Positions 22,369 to 30,382 of a stretch of DNA of 30,382 nt are shown in pieces. The notes beneath the pieces were generated by a model. The model saw nothing but the letters and a program-made list of their open reading frames with translations. It was not told the DNA's origin and did no database searches. How positions within the stretch are numbered: position 1 is the stretch's first letter; each line of letters starts with the position of its first letter. The DNA is from Tyzzerella sp. (GTDB lineage Bacteria > Bacillota > Clostridia > Lachnospirales > Anaerotignaceae), in NCBI GenBank assembly GCA_019415525.1, contig DXZA01000043.1, positions 1-30,382 on the forward strand, read 5' to 3'. Both the position numbers and the translations under genes were made by a program.

Positions 22369-24540
22369 ATGGGAAAACAAAATATTTTAGAAATTATTGC
22401 TCCAATTTCAGGGCAAGTAGTACCTTTAACAGAAGTTCCAGACCCAACATTTTCAGAAAAAATGATGGGTGATGGTGTAGCTATTATTCCAAGTGAAGGA
22501 AAAATATATAGTCCTATAAATGGTACTGTAACAATGATTGCACCAACAAAGCACGCATATGGGTTAGCAACTGATGATGGAACAGAATTACTTATACATT
22601 TTGGTCTTGAAACTGTTGAACTTAATGGTGATGGTTTTGATGTAAAAGTTAAAGCTGGAGATAGTGTAAAAGTTGGAGATATAATTGCTGAAGTTGATTA
22701 TAAAAAATTAAAAGATAAAAATATAAATATGATAACTCCTATAATTATATTTAATGTTACAGATGGAACAGAATTTGATTTTGTATATGGTCAAGTAGAG
22801 AGTAAAAAAGATTTAATTATTAAATATAAAAATATTATGGTAGAAAATGATATAAACAATATTGAAGAAAATACTATAAAAGATGTAAAAGAAAATAAAA
22901 AGAAAAAATTAAATATAGATTTTGATTTTCTTCAAAAACTTGGTAAAGTGTTAATGGCTGTTATAGCAGTTATGCCAGCAGCAGGTCTTATGATATCTCT
23001 TGGCAAATTAGTGCAAATGACAGGAGCAGATATGTCTACTATAATGACTATTGGTAGTACAATGGAAAATATAGGTTGGGCAGTAATAAATAATTTACAT
23101 ATACTTTTTGCTGCTGCAATAGGTGGTTCTTGGGCAAAAGAAAAAGCTGGTGGTGCTTTTGCAGCAATAATAGCATTTATACTTATAAATGTAATTACAG
23201 GTTCAATATTTGGTGTTACAACAGAAATGCTTGCTGACCCTAATGCTGTTACTCATACACTTTTTGGTCAGGAAATAGCTGTAAATGGATATTTTACATC
23301 AGTACTTGGTAAAGCAGCACTTAATATGGGTGTATTTGTTGGTATTATATCTGGTTTTGTTGGTGGTGTTGTATATAATAAATATTATAATTTTAGAAAA
23401 CTTCCAGATGCACTTTCATTCTTTAATGGTAAAAGATTTGTTCCTTTAATGGTTATAGTTTATTCTGTTGTTATTTCTATAATTTTAAGTATTGTATGGC
23501 CTGTTGTACAAACAGGAATAAATAATTTTGGTGTTTGGATTGCTAATTCATCAGATACTTCACCAATTTTAGCACCATTTGTATATGGAACTCTTGAACG
23601 TCTTCTTATACCTTTTGGACTTCATCATATGCTTACTATTCCTATAAACTATACATCTTTTGGTGGAACATATGAAATTTTAACAGGTATAAATGCAGGA
23701 AGTCAAGTTTTTGGTCAAGACCCACTTTGGCTTGCTTGGGTTACAGACCTTATAAATTTTAAAGATGCAGGGGATATGGCTTCATATAATACACTTCTTA
23801 CAAGTGTTACACCTGCAAGATTTAAAGTTGGACAGATGATAGGTGCGACAGGTCTTATACTTGGTATTGCTTTTGCTATGTATCGTAGAGTTGATGCTGA
23901 TAAAAAAGATAAATATAAATCTATGTTTATTTCAACAGCTTTTGCTGTATTCCTTACAGGTGTTACAGAACCAATTGAATTTATGTTTATGTTTGCTGCA
24001 CTTCCTTTATATATTGTTTATGCTATATTACAAGGGATTGCTTTTGCTATGGCAGGAGTTATAAATTTAAGACTTCATTCTTTTGGAAATCTTGAATTCT
24101 TTACACGTGTACCTATGTCAATAAAAGCTGGACTTACAGGTGATATTATAAACTTTGTTATTTGTGTAGTTGTATTCTTTGTGATAGGATATTTTGTAGC
24201 ATACTATATGATAGGAAAATTCAAATTTGCTACACCAGGTCGTCTTGGAAACTATGACGGAGTAGGTGATGATGAAGATAAATTATCAAATAATAGTGGC
24301 AGTGGTAGTAAACAGGCCGAAGAAATAATAAAACTTTTAGGTGGTAAAGAAAATATTACATTAGTAGATGCTTGTATGACACGTTTAAGAGTAACTGTAA
24401 AAGATGAAAGTAAAGTTGCTGATGTTGAGCAATGGAAAAAGAATGGTGCTATGGGACTTGTTAAAAAAGGAAATGGTATTCAAGCTATTTATGGTCCTAA
24501 AGCAGATATTTTAAAATCTGATATTAATGATATTTTATAA
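22369..24540 (+). CDS. PTS EIIACB, glucose/maltose family (MalT/MalX-like)
   Basis: This is a complete single-chain PTS permease, probably taking up maltose as maltose-6'-phosphate. The 723 residues run in order: EIIA (about 1-155, with His62 in TKHAYGL and phosphorylated His77 in LIHFGLETVEL), a charged linker, membrane EIIC (about 185-625) and EIIB (about 650-723, phosphorylated Cys669 in ACMTRLRV). EIIC carries PFGLHHMLTIPINYTSFGG, FGQDPLWLAWVTDL and VTEPIEFMFMF, which recall the maltose/glucose branch. Glucose-type fusions usually place EIIA last, so the A-C-B order is uncommon. A GGAGGGG site precedes the ATG. A MapP-like phosphatase and amylomaltase follow closely, supporting maltose as substrate. 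Confidence 0.93.
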   Translation: MGKQNILEIIAPISGQVVPLTEVPDPTFSEKMMGDGVAIIPSEGKIYSPINGTVTMIAPTKHAYGLATDDGTELLIHFGLETVELNGDGFDVKVKAGDSVKVGDIIAEVDYKKLKDKNINMITPIIIFNVTDGTEFDFVYGQVESKKDLIIKYKNIMVENDINNIEENTIKDVKENKKKKLNIDFDFLQKLGKVLMAVIAVMPAAGLMISLGKLVQMTGADMSTIMTIGSTMENIGWAVINNLHILFAAAIGGSWAKEKAGGAFAAIIAFILINVITGSIFGVTTEMLADPNAVTHTLFGQEIAVNGYFTSVLGKAALNMGVFVGIISGFVGGVVYNKYYNFRKLPDALSFFNGKRFVPLMVIVYSVVISIILSIVWPVVQTGINNFGVWIANSSDTSPILAPFVYGTLERLLIPFGLHHMLTIPINYTSFGGTYEILTGINAGSQVFGQDPLWLAWVTDLINFKDAGDMASYNTLLTSVTPARFKVGQMIGATGLILGIAFAMYRRVDADKKDKYKSMFISTAFAVFLTGVTEPIEFMFMFAALPLYIVYAILQGIAFAMAGVINLRLHSFGNLEFFTRVPMSIKAGLTGDIINFVICVVVFFVIGYFVAYYMIGKFKFATPGRLGNYDGVGDDEDKLSNNSGSGSKQAEEIIKLLGGKENITLVDACMTRLRVTVKDESKVADVEQWKKNGAMGLVKKGNGIQAIYGPKADILKSDINDIL

Positions 24541-24558
24541 ATTTGGAGATGCTTTATT

Positions 24559-25389
24559 ATGAAACTCATTACATTAAATATACATAGTATTGTTGAATAT
24601 AATTATGAAGAAAAACTTGAAAAGTTTGCTGAAATGATAGCTTATTTGAAACCTGATATATTTGTTTTGCAAGAATCTAATCAATCAAGAGATGCTGAAA
24701 TAGTTTCTGAAAAAGAACTTATTGGTTGCGTTGGAATAAATATGCCTATAAAGAAAGATAATAATGCTTTTGCTGTATCAAAACTTCTTAGAAAAAAAGG
24801 ATTAAATTATAATTGGTATTGGAATAGTGCAAAACAAGGCTATGATATATTTGATGAAGGTCTTGCAATATTTTCTTTAAAACCAATAGAAAATTTTGAA
24901 TATTTTTATATGTCTAATATAAAAGATTATAATAATTGGAAAACAAGAATATCTGTGGGTATAACAATAAATGATAATGGTGTAAATAAAAGTTTTTATA
25001 GTGTTCATTTTGGTTGGTGGAATGATGAAGAAGAAAATTTCAAAAATCAATGGGAAAATCTTCAGAAACATTTTGAAAATAGAAATGATGAAATTATATA
25101 TGTAATGGGTGATTTCAATTCGCCTTCTAATGTGAAAAATGAGGGATATGACCTTGTTTGCTCTACTGGTTGGTATGATATGTATGAATTTGCAAAAAAT
25201 AAAGACAATGGTATAACTGTATGTGATAATATTGATGGTTGGAAGGACAAAACTATTGATGAAAATGGAATGAGAATTGATTATATATTTTCAAATAAAC
25301 CTATAAAAATGAAATATCATAATATAATATTTAACGGAATAAATGGTGATATTATATCTGACCATTTTGGAATAATAGTAGAAGAATAG
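24559..25389 (+). CDS. mapP: Endonuclease/exonuclease/phosphatase-family protein, probable maltose 6'-phosphate phosphatase (MapP-like)
   Basis: The superfamily covers metal-dependent phosphoesterases. In Enterococcus faecalis a maltose 6'-phosphate phosphatase (MapP) is encoded beside the maltose PTS, and this gene has the same neighbourhood. The 276-residue protein shows the expected active-site series: Asn7 (TLNIHS), Glu39 (LQESNQS), His150 (SVHFGWW), Asp185 and Asn187 (GDFNSP), RIDYIFSN near 239, and Asp268-His269 (SDHFG). No signal peptide is visible, so it acts in the cytoplasm. It starts 18 bases after the EII gene, behind GGAG, and is followed 11 bases later by malQ. Removing the phosphate would make imported maltose a substrate for MalQ. 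Superfamily is firm; the specific activity is inferred from context. Confidence 0.8.
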   Translation: MKLITLNIHSIVEYNYEEKLEKFAEMIAYLKPDIFVLQESNQSRDAEIVSEKELIGCVGINMPIKKDNNAFAVSKLLRKKGLNYNWYWNSAKQGYDIFDEGLAIFSLKPIENFEYFYMSNIKDYNNWKTRISVGITINDNGVNKSFYSVHFGWWNDEEENFKNQWENLQKHFENRNDEIIYVMGDFNSPSNVKNEGYDLVCSTGWYDMYEFAKNKDNGITVCDNIDGWKDKTIDENGMRIDYIFSNKPIKMKYHNIIFNGINGDIISDHFGIIVEE

Positions 25390-25400
25390 GAGTAAGTAAT

Positions 25401-26885
25401 ATGAGAGCAAGTGGAATTTTAATGCCTATAAGTTCAATACCATCGGACTATGGTATTGGTTGTTTTGATAAATATGCTTATGAATTTGTAGATAAACTTT
25501 CAGAGGCAAAACAAAAATATTGGCAAATATTGCCTTTAGGTCCAACAGGCTATGGAGATTCACCTTATCAATCATTTTCTACATACGCAGGAAACCCTTA
25601 TTATATTTCTATTGAAGAACTTATTTCAGAGGGGCTTTTAACAAAAAAAGAATGTGATAGTTTAGATTTTGGTAACGGAAACTATATTGACTATAAAAAA
25701 ATATTTGATGAAAGATTTAAAATTTTAAGAAAAGCATATGAAAGAAGTAATATAGCTGAAAATGAGGATTTTAAAAATTTCAAATATATAAATGGATATT
25801 GGCTTGATGATTATGCACTGTATATGGCTGTAAAAGACTTTTTTGGTGGTGAAGAGTGGATAAAATGGCCTGAAGATATTCGCCTTAGATATGGTTATGC
25901 ATTAGATTATTATCGTAAAGAATTATATTTTGACATAGAATTTTATGAATTTATGCAGTATAAATTCTGGAAACAATGGTATAAATTAAAAAAATATGCT
26001 AATGAAAAAGGTATAAAAATTATAGGAGATATTCCTATATATGTTGCTTTTGATAGTGCAGATACTTGGTCAAATCCTAGTCTTTTCCAACTTGATAATG
26101 AAAATAAACCTATTGCAGTAGCAGGTTGTCCACCTGATGGATTTTCAGCAGACGGACAGCTTTGGGGAAATCCATTATATAATTGGGATTATCATAGAAA
26201 TACTAATTATGATTGGTGGGTTAAACGTATTGAATATTGTTATTATGCTTATGATGTAGTAAGAATTGACCATTTTAGAGGTTTTGATGAATATTATTCA
26301 ATACCTTATGGAAATAAAACAGCTGTTAATGGTCATTGGGAAAAAGGCCCAGGTATAGAACTTTTTAATACAATAAGTTATAGACTTGGAAATAAAGAAA
26401 TTATAGCTGAAGATTTAGGATACCTTACAGATAGTGTAAGACAGCTTGTAAAAGATAGCGGTTATCCAGGAATGAAAGTTTTTGAATTTGCTTTTGATTC
26501 AAGAGATTCAAGTAGTGCAAATGATTATCTTCCACATAATTATAATAGTAATTGTGTTGTATATACAGGTACTCACGATAATGAAACACTTATGGGCTGG
26601 CTTAAATCAATAGAACCAGAAGAAAAAGAAATGCTTATAAAATATATAAATACAAATCATAAAAAAGATAAAGATATAGTTTATGATTGCATATGTACTG
26701 TAATGGGTAGTGTTGCAAAAACTTGCATAATTCCAATACAGGACTGGTTAGCACTTGATAATAGTGCAAGAATAAATACGCCTTCAACTTTGGGTAATAA
26801 TTGGAAGTGGCGTTTAGATAGAAAACAATTTACAAGTGAATTAATAAAGAAAATATCTGATGTAACATCAATATATGGAAGATAA
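25401..26885 (+). CDS. malQ: 4-alpha-glucanotransferase (amylomaltase, GH77)
   Basis: MalQ transfers glucosyl units between maltose and maltodextrins, releasing glucose and building longer chains for phosphorolysis. The 494-residue cytoplasmic enzyme is of normal length and opens with RASGILMPISSIPSDYGIG. It has LPLGPTGYGDSPYQ near 44-57, the catalytic nucleophile Asp290 (VRIDHFRGF), general acid/base Glu337 (IAEDLG), and Asp393 (GTHDNE). GGAG overlaps the stop region of the preceding phosphatase gene, so translation is tight. It is the third gene of the maltose-type PTS operon. GlgP, downstream past a divergent regulator, uses its products. Confidence 0.96.
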   Translation: MRASGILMPISSIPSDYGIGCFDKYAYEFVDKLSEAKQKYWQILPLGPTGYGDSPYQSFSTYAGNPYYISIEELISEGLLTKKECDSLDFGNGNYIDYKKIFDERFKILRKAYERSNIAENEDFKNFKYINGYWLDDYALYMAVKDFFGGEEWIKWPEDIRLRYGYALDYYRKELYFDIEFYEFMQYKFWKQWYKLKKYANEKGIKIIGDIPIYVAFDSADTWSNPSLFQLDNENKPIAVAGCPPDGFSADGQLWGNPLYNWDYHRNTNYDWWVKRIEYCYYAYDVVRIDHFRGFDEYYSIPYGNKTAVNGHWEKGPGIELFNTISYRLGNKEIIAEDLGYLTDSVRQLVKDSGYPGMKVFEFAFDSRDSSSANDYLPHNYNSNCVVYTGTHDNETLMGWLKSIEPEEKEMLIKYINTNHKKDKDIVYDCICTVMGSVAKTCIIPIQDWLALDNSARINTPSTLGNNWKWRLDRKQFTSELIKKISDVTSIYGR

Positions 26886-26888
26886 AAT

Positions 26889-26926
26889 AAAACAGGTGTA
26901 AGTGAAATGCTTATACCTGTTTTTTT
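26889..26926. terminator. Terminator between malQ and the convergent AraC gene
   Basis: AAAACAGGTGTAAG (26889-26902) pairs with CTTATACCTGTTTT (26910-26923), with one G-U pair, over a 7-base loop and runs into T7. It serves malQ on the + strand; its right arm overlaps the last codons of the - strand regulator gene. Confidence 0.9.
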
Positions 26927-27801
26927 GCATTTTTACGTAATTTTGAAGGTGAAAAATTATATTTCTTTTTAAAAATACGATTAAAATATGATATATTATC
27001 AAATCCATTTAATTGAGCAATTTCAATAACAGATAAATCGGAAGTTTTTAACATTTGCTCTGACATCATAAGACGATAGTTATTAAGATAATCTATAAAA
27101 CCTGTTCCAATATGGGATTTAAAAAACTTCATAAAATGGGATTTACTATAAAAAGTAAGTTTTGCCATTTCTTCTATTGTTATATGTTCAGAATAATGTT
27201 CTTCTACATATTTTAAAATATATTTTAATTTTTCAAGAGATTTTGTTTGTATATTACTTGTAATTTCAATAGTTTCTTTATGAGATATTATTATATAAAT
27301 TAATCTAAATAATATACTTTTTAATAAAAGCTGATAACCTTCTGGTTGTTCAGAGCATAATATATCAATTTCATTAATACAGTTTGCAACATCATTATAA
27401 TAATGTAATACAGATGTAAAAAATGTTGCTGAAGGAATATTTCCTTCTATTAATGGTATTATAAAATTTTTAGCACATAAATCATATTCGCCAGAAATAA
27501 GAAGTTCTTTTTTAAATAAAATATTTTCGTATTCCATATAGTTAGAACCATCTTGTTCTATTGAATGTAATTGACCTGAGCGAATAAAAATAATATCCCC
27601 AATAGTAACTTTTTGTTTTTTTAAATCTACTGTTACTATACCGCAACCTTTTTTTATTACAATAATTTCTATTTCGGAATGCCAATGGAGTGGTACTTGT
27701 TTAAAATTAAGAGGTATAGAACAAATATATGTATTGTATGGAAAATCTATTGATGTATGTGCTTTTACTTCTTCATATAATTGATACTCATTTATATTCA
27801 T
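26911..27801 (-). CDS. AraC-family transcriptional regulator with cupin sensor domain
   Basis: This is a two-domain regulator of 296 residues. The N-terminal cupin (about 25-110) contains PLHWHSEIEIIVIKKG and a GQLHSIEQ strand, typical of small-ligand-sensing AraC proteins. The C-terminal double helix-turn-helix (about 195-292) has ITIEEMAKLTFYSKSHFMKF and VIEIAQLNGFDNISYFNR, followed by the signature FKKKYNFSPSKLRK. It is transcribed away from glgP, from a region shared with the glgP promoter, so control of glgP (and perhaps the mal genes) is plausible. Its stop codon lies within the malQ terminator stem. The ligand is unknown. Confidence 0.93.
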   Translation of the reverse strand: MNINEYQLYEEVKAHTSIDFPYNTYICSIPLNFKQVPLHWHSEIEIIVIKKGCGIVTVDLKKQKVTIGDIIFIRSGQLHSIEQDGSNYMEYENILFKKELLISGEYDLCAKNFIIPLIEGNIPSATFFTSVLHYYNDVANCINEIDILCSEQPEGYQLLLKSILFRLIYIIISHKETIEITSNIQTKSLEKLKYILKYVEEHYSEHITIEEMAKLTFYSKSHFMKFFKSHIGTGFIDYLNNYRLMMSEQMLKTSDLSVIEIAQLNGFDNISYFNRIFKKKYNFSPSKLRKNAKKQV

Positions 27802-27815
27802 ATTAATTATCCTTT

Positions 27816-27845
27816 CTTATATTTTAATGATAGTATTGTACAATA
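27816..27845 (-). promoter_or_regulatory. Probable promoter of the AraC gene with overlapping palindrome
   Basis: On the - strand TTGTAC (27843-27838) and TATAAG (27821-27816) are 16 bases apart. The -35 lies inside the perfect palindrome TATTGTACAATA (27834-27845), a possible operator between the divergent AraC and glgP genes. No equally clear promoter is visible for glgP; TTGAAA (27848-27853) with TAATTA (27871-27876, 17-base gap) is a weak candidate. Confidence 0.5.
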
Positions 27846-27932
27846 ATTTGAAAGAATATTGCAAGAAAAATAATTAAAATAATATTAAAATACATAATAT
27901 AAATAAAAATTTAACATTCAAAGGAGGACACA

Positions 27933-30188
27933 ATGAATATTCAAAATAAATTAGAAAATACTTTAGGAAAATCAATTAAAAATTCAACAAATGAAGAAAT
28001 ATATAATGCACTTCTTACAATAGTTCAGGATATGGCAGCTAAAAAAGAAAAAAAGGATAGTAAAAAGAAAATTTACTATATTTCAGCAGAATTTCTTATT
28101 GGTAAATTACTTTCAAATAATATGATTAACTTAGGAATTTATAACGAAGTTAAAGAAGTATTAAAAGAAAATGGAAAAGATATTTGCGAAATCGAAGAAG
28201 TAGAACCAGAACCATCTCTTGGAAATGGCGGTTTAGGTAGATTAGCAGCTTGTTTTCTTGACTCTATTGCAACACTTGGACTTGTGGGAGATGGTATTGG
28301 TTTAAATTATCATCTTGGACTTTTTAAACAGGTGTTTGAAAATAATTTGCAGAAAGAAACTCCAAATCCTTGGATTACTAATAACTCTTGGTTAAAGAAA
28401 ACAGATGTTATTTATCCTGTTAGATTTAACGGATTAAATGTAAATGCAAGAATGTATGATATAGAAGTAACAGGCTATAATAGTACAACAAATAAATTAC
28501 ATCTTTTTGACATTGACTCAATAGATGAAACAATAGTAGAAAGCGGAATTGATTTTGATAAAGAAGATATTGAAAAAAATCTTACACTTTTCCTTTATCC
28601 AGATGATAGTAATGAAAAAGGTAAATTATTAAGAATATATCAGCAATATTTTATGGTAAGTAGTGGGGCACAACTTATACTTGATGAATGTGTTGCAAAA
28701 GGTTGTAATATTTATGACTTGCCAGAATACGCAGTAATTCAGATTAATGATACACACCCAACAATGGTAATTCCAGAGCTTATTCGTCTTATTGTTGAAC
28801 GTGGAATTGATATGGATACAGCAATAGATATTGTATCAAAAACTTGTGCATATACAAACCATACAATACTTTCTGAAGCCCTTGAAAAATGGCCTGTTAG
28901 CTACTTAAATAAAGTTGTTCCACAGCTTATGCCTATTATAGAAGTATTAGATGATAAAGTAAGAAGAAAATTTGATGATGAAAGTGTTGTAATTATTGAT
29001 AAAAATGATATTGTTCATATGGCACATATTGATATTCACTATGGTTTTAGTGTAAATGGTGTTGCTGCACTTCATACTGATATTTTAAAAAATTCAGAAC
29101 TTAATAATTTTTATAAAATATATCCTGAAAAATTTAATAATAAAACAAATGGTATAACATTCCGTAGATGGCTTATGCATTGTAATCCTTTACTTACTGA
29201 ATTTTTAAATGAAACTATTGGTACAGAATATCATAAAGATGCAACAAAACTTGAAAAACTTTTAGCATATAAAGATGATGAAAATGTTTTAAATAAACTT
29301 ATTGAAATAAAACATAAAAATAAAGAAGTATTATGTGACTATTTGAAAAAAACACAAGGTTTAGATATTAGTGCAGATACAATTTTTGATATACAAATTA
29401 AACGTCTTCATGAATATAAACGTCAGCAATTAAATGTACTTTATATAATAGATAAATACTTAAGTATAAAAGCTGGAAATATTCCAGAAACACCAATTAC
29501 AGTAATATTTGGTGCAAAAGCAGCTCCTGCTTATACAATAGCAAAAGATATTATTCATACAATACTTTGTTTGCAGGAAATTATTAATAATGATTCAGAA
29601 TTAAACCCTTATATTAAAGTTGTTATGGTTGAAAATTATAATGTAACAAAAGCAGAAAAATTAATACCTGCTTGTGATATTTCAGAACAGATTTCACTTG
29701 CATCAAAAGAAGCGAGTGGTACAGGTAATATGAAATTTATGCTTAATGGAGCAGTTACACTTGGAACACAAGATGGAGCAAATGTTGAAATTCACGAAAA
29801 TGTAGGTGATGAAAACATATTTATATTTGGTGCAACAAGTGATGAGGTTATAGAACATTATAATAAAGCTGATTATGTATCAAAAGATTACTATACAAAT
29901 AATGAAGCTATTAAAGCAGCAGTTGATTTCATTACAAGTGAAAAAATGCTTGAAGTAGGTTCAAAAGAAAACTTAGAACGTATACAAAATGAATTAATAA
30001 ATAAAGACTGGTTTATGACATTACTTGATTTTGAAGCATATAAAAACAAAAAAGATGAAGCAATAAAAGCATATTCAAATAGAAAAACTTGGGCAAAAAT
30101 GACACTTGTTAATATTGCAAAAGCAGGTTTCTTTTCATCAGATAGAACTATTGCAGAATATAATAAAGATATTTGGAATTTAAAATAA
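27933..30188 (+). CDS. glgP: Glycogen/maltodextrin phosphorylase (GT35)
   Basis: This PLP-dependent enzyme releases glucose-1-phosphate from the non-reducing ends of alpha-1,4-glucans. The 751-residue product is somewhat shorter than the roughly 800 residues of E. coli and animal enzymes, with a compact N-terminus. It contains EPSLGNGGLGRLAACFLDS near 93-111, GLNYHLGLFKQ, the NDTHPTMVIPEL segment, NNKTNGITFRRWL, and RLHEYKRQQLN. The PLP-binding Lys601 lies in SGTGNMKFMLNG, followed by DGANVEI. A strong AGGAGG precedes the ATG. Position after malQ suggests it degrades dextrins made from maltose as well as stored glycogen. The family is certain. Confidence 0.96.
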   Translation: MNIQNKLENTLGKSIKNSTNEEIYNALLTIVQDMAAKKEKKDSKKKIYYISAEFLIGKLLSNNMINLGIYNEVKEVLKENGKDICEIEEVEPEPSLGNGGLGRLAACFLDSIATLGLVGDGIGLNYHLGLFKQVFENNLQKETPNPWITNNSWLKKTDVIYPVRFNGLNVNARMYDIEVTGYNSTTNKLHLFDIDSIDETIVESGIDFDKEDIEKNLTLFLYPDDSNEKGKLLRIYQQYFMVSSGAQLILDECVAKGCNIYDLPEYAVIQINDTHPTMVIPELIRLIVERGIDMDTAIDIVSKTCAYTNHTILSEALEKWPVSYLNKVVPQLMPIIEVLDDKVRRKFDDESVVIIDKNDIVHMAHIDIHYGFSVNGVAALHTDILKNSELNNFYKIYPEKFNNKTNGITFRRWLMHCNPLLTEFLNETIGTEYHKDATKLEKLLAYKDDENVLNKLIEIKHKNKEVLCDYLKKTQGLDISADTIFDIQIKRLHEYKRQQLNVLYIIDKYLSIKAGNIPETPITVIFGAKAAPAYTIAKDIIHTILCLQEIINNDSELNPYIKVVMVENYNVTKAEKLIPACDISEQISLASKEASGTGNMKFMLNGAVTLGTQDGANVEIHENVGDENIFIFGATSDEVIEHYNKADYVSKDYYTNNEAIKAAVDFITSEKMLEVGSKENLERIQNELINKDWFMTLLDFEAYKNKKDEAIKAYSNRKTWAKMTLVNIAKAGFFSSDRTIAEYNKDIWNLK

Positions 30189-30203
30189 TAGATTAACTAA
30201 TAT

Positions 30204-30235
30204 GCCTTAAGGTAAGTTAGAACTTGCTTTAAGGC
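30204..30235 (+). terminator. Hairpin after glgP
   Basis: GCCTTAAGGTAAGTT (30204-30218) pairs with AACTTGCTTTAAGGC (30221-30235) through two G-U pairs, followed by CTTATTT. The stem is strong but the T-tract is interrupted, so it is a probable rather than certain terminator. I see nothing further to the end of the window. Confidence 0.65.
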
Positions 30236-30382
30236 CTTATTTAAAAGTTTAAATACTAAAAATATAAATTTTTTTTGTTATATTTAATATAATATAAATC
30301 TAAAAATTAAGGTATTAAATTTTCAAAATAAGAATACATGATTATGATAGACTGTCTACAAAAAATATTGAATATTTATTAT

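Noticed and set aside
1..30382. Insertion sequence, integrase, tRNA or prophage signs
   Set aside because: No transposase, recombinase, tRNA-like cloverleaf or phage gene was recognised; the region reads as chromosomal carbohydrate operons.

Overview
The window is strongly AT-rich. It is densely packed with carbohydrate-uptake operons, nearly all on the + strand, with clear Shine-Dalgarno sites. The mix of a GlpP antiterminator, PRD/sigma54-type PTS regulator, several PTS permeases, an S-layer-homology (SLH) protein and glycogen/maltodextrin enzymes suggests an anaerobic Bacillota of the class Clostridia, perhaps a gut species. That placement is inference from gene content and base composition; there is no rRNA or other taxonomic marker. 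I saw no tRNA, rRNA, CRISPR array, prophage or insertion sequence.

Region 1 (about 1-6800) is a Ugp-type ABC uptake operon headed by glpP: GlpP, HAD phosphatase, lipoprotein binding protein, two permeases, ATPase and a xylose-isomerase-like TIM-barrel enzyme. GlpP makes glycerol-3-phosphate or a glycerophosphodiester the most likely cargo. Region 2 (6842-7945) is the 3' remnant of a secreted alpha/beta-hydrolase with SLH repeats. Its 5' half is missing, and a long terminator-like hairpin follows it.

Region 3 (8237-15707) encodes a LevR-like sigma54 activator. Immediately downstream lies a consensus -24/-12 promoter, then KDPG aldolase, a galactitol-family PTS (EIIA, EIIB, EIIC) and an IlvD/Edd-family dehydratase. 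Together these read as a PTS-fed Entner-Doudoroff-like route for a sugar acid.

Region 4 (15764-20808) encodes a TIM-barrel sugar isomerase/epimerase, EIIBC, a DeoR regulator, an AlsE-like epimerase, EIIA and RpiB. The AlsE + RpiB pair suggests D-allose or D-allulose use: allose-6-P to allulose-6-P to fructose-6-P. Upstream of its promoter are eight 10-bp [T/C]GA(A/T)A-type units set almost in helical phase.

Region 5 (20907-30235) is a maltose/maltodextrin region. A LacI regulator is divergent from a PTS EII with domain order A-C-B, followed by a MapP-like phosphatase and amylomaltase MalQ. Then come an AraC regulator on the - strand and glycogen/maltodextrin phosphorylase GlgP. The inferred route is maltose to maltose-6'-P (PTS), to maltose (MapP-like), to dextrins + glucose (MalQ), to glucose-1-P (GlgP). 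The intergenic region between the LacI gene and the EII gene is rich in palindromes built on TGCAA/TTGCA.

The most interesting candidates are the sigma54-controlled sugar-acid PTS with an atypical LevR regulator, the phased operator array of the allose/allulose-like operon, the MapP-MalQ-GlgP combination, and the decayed SLH hydrolase. All functional assignments rest on reading motifs by eye; no database search was run.
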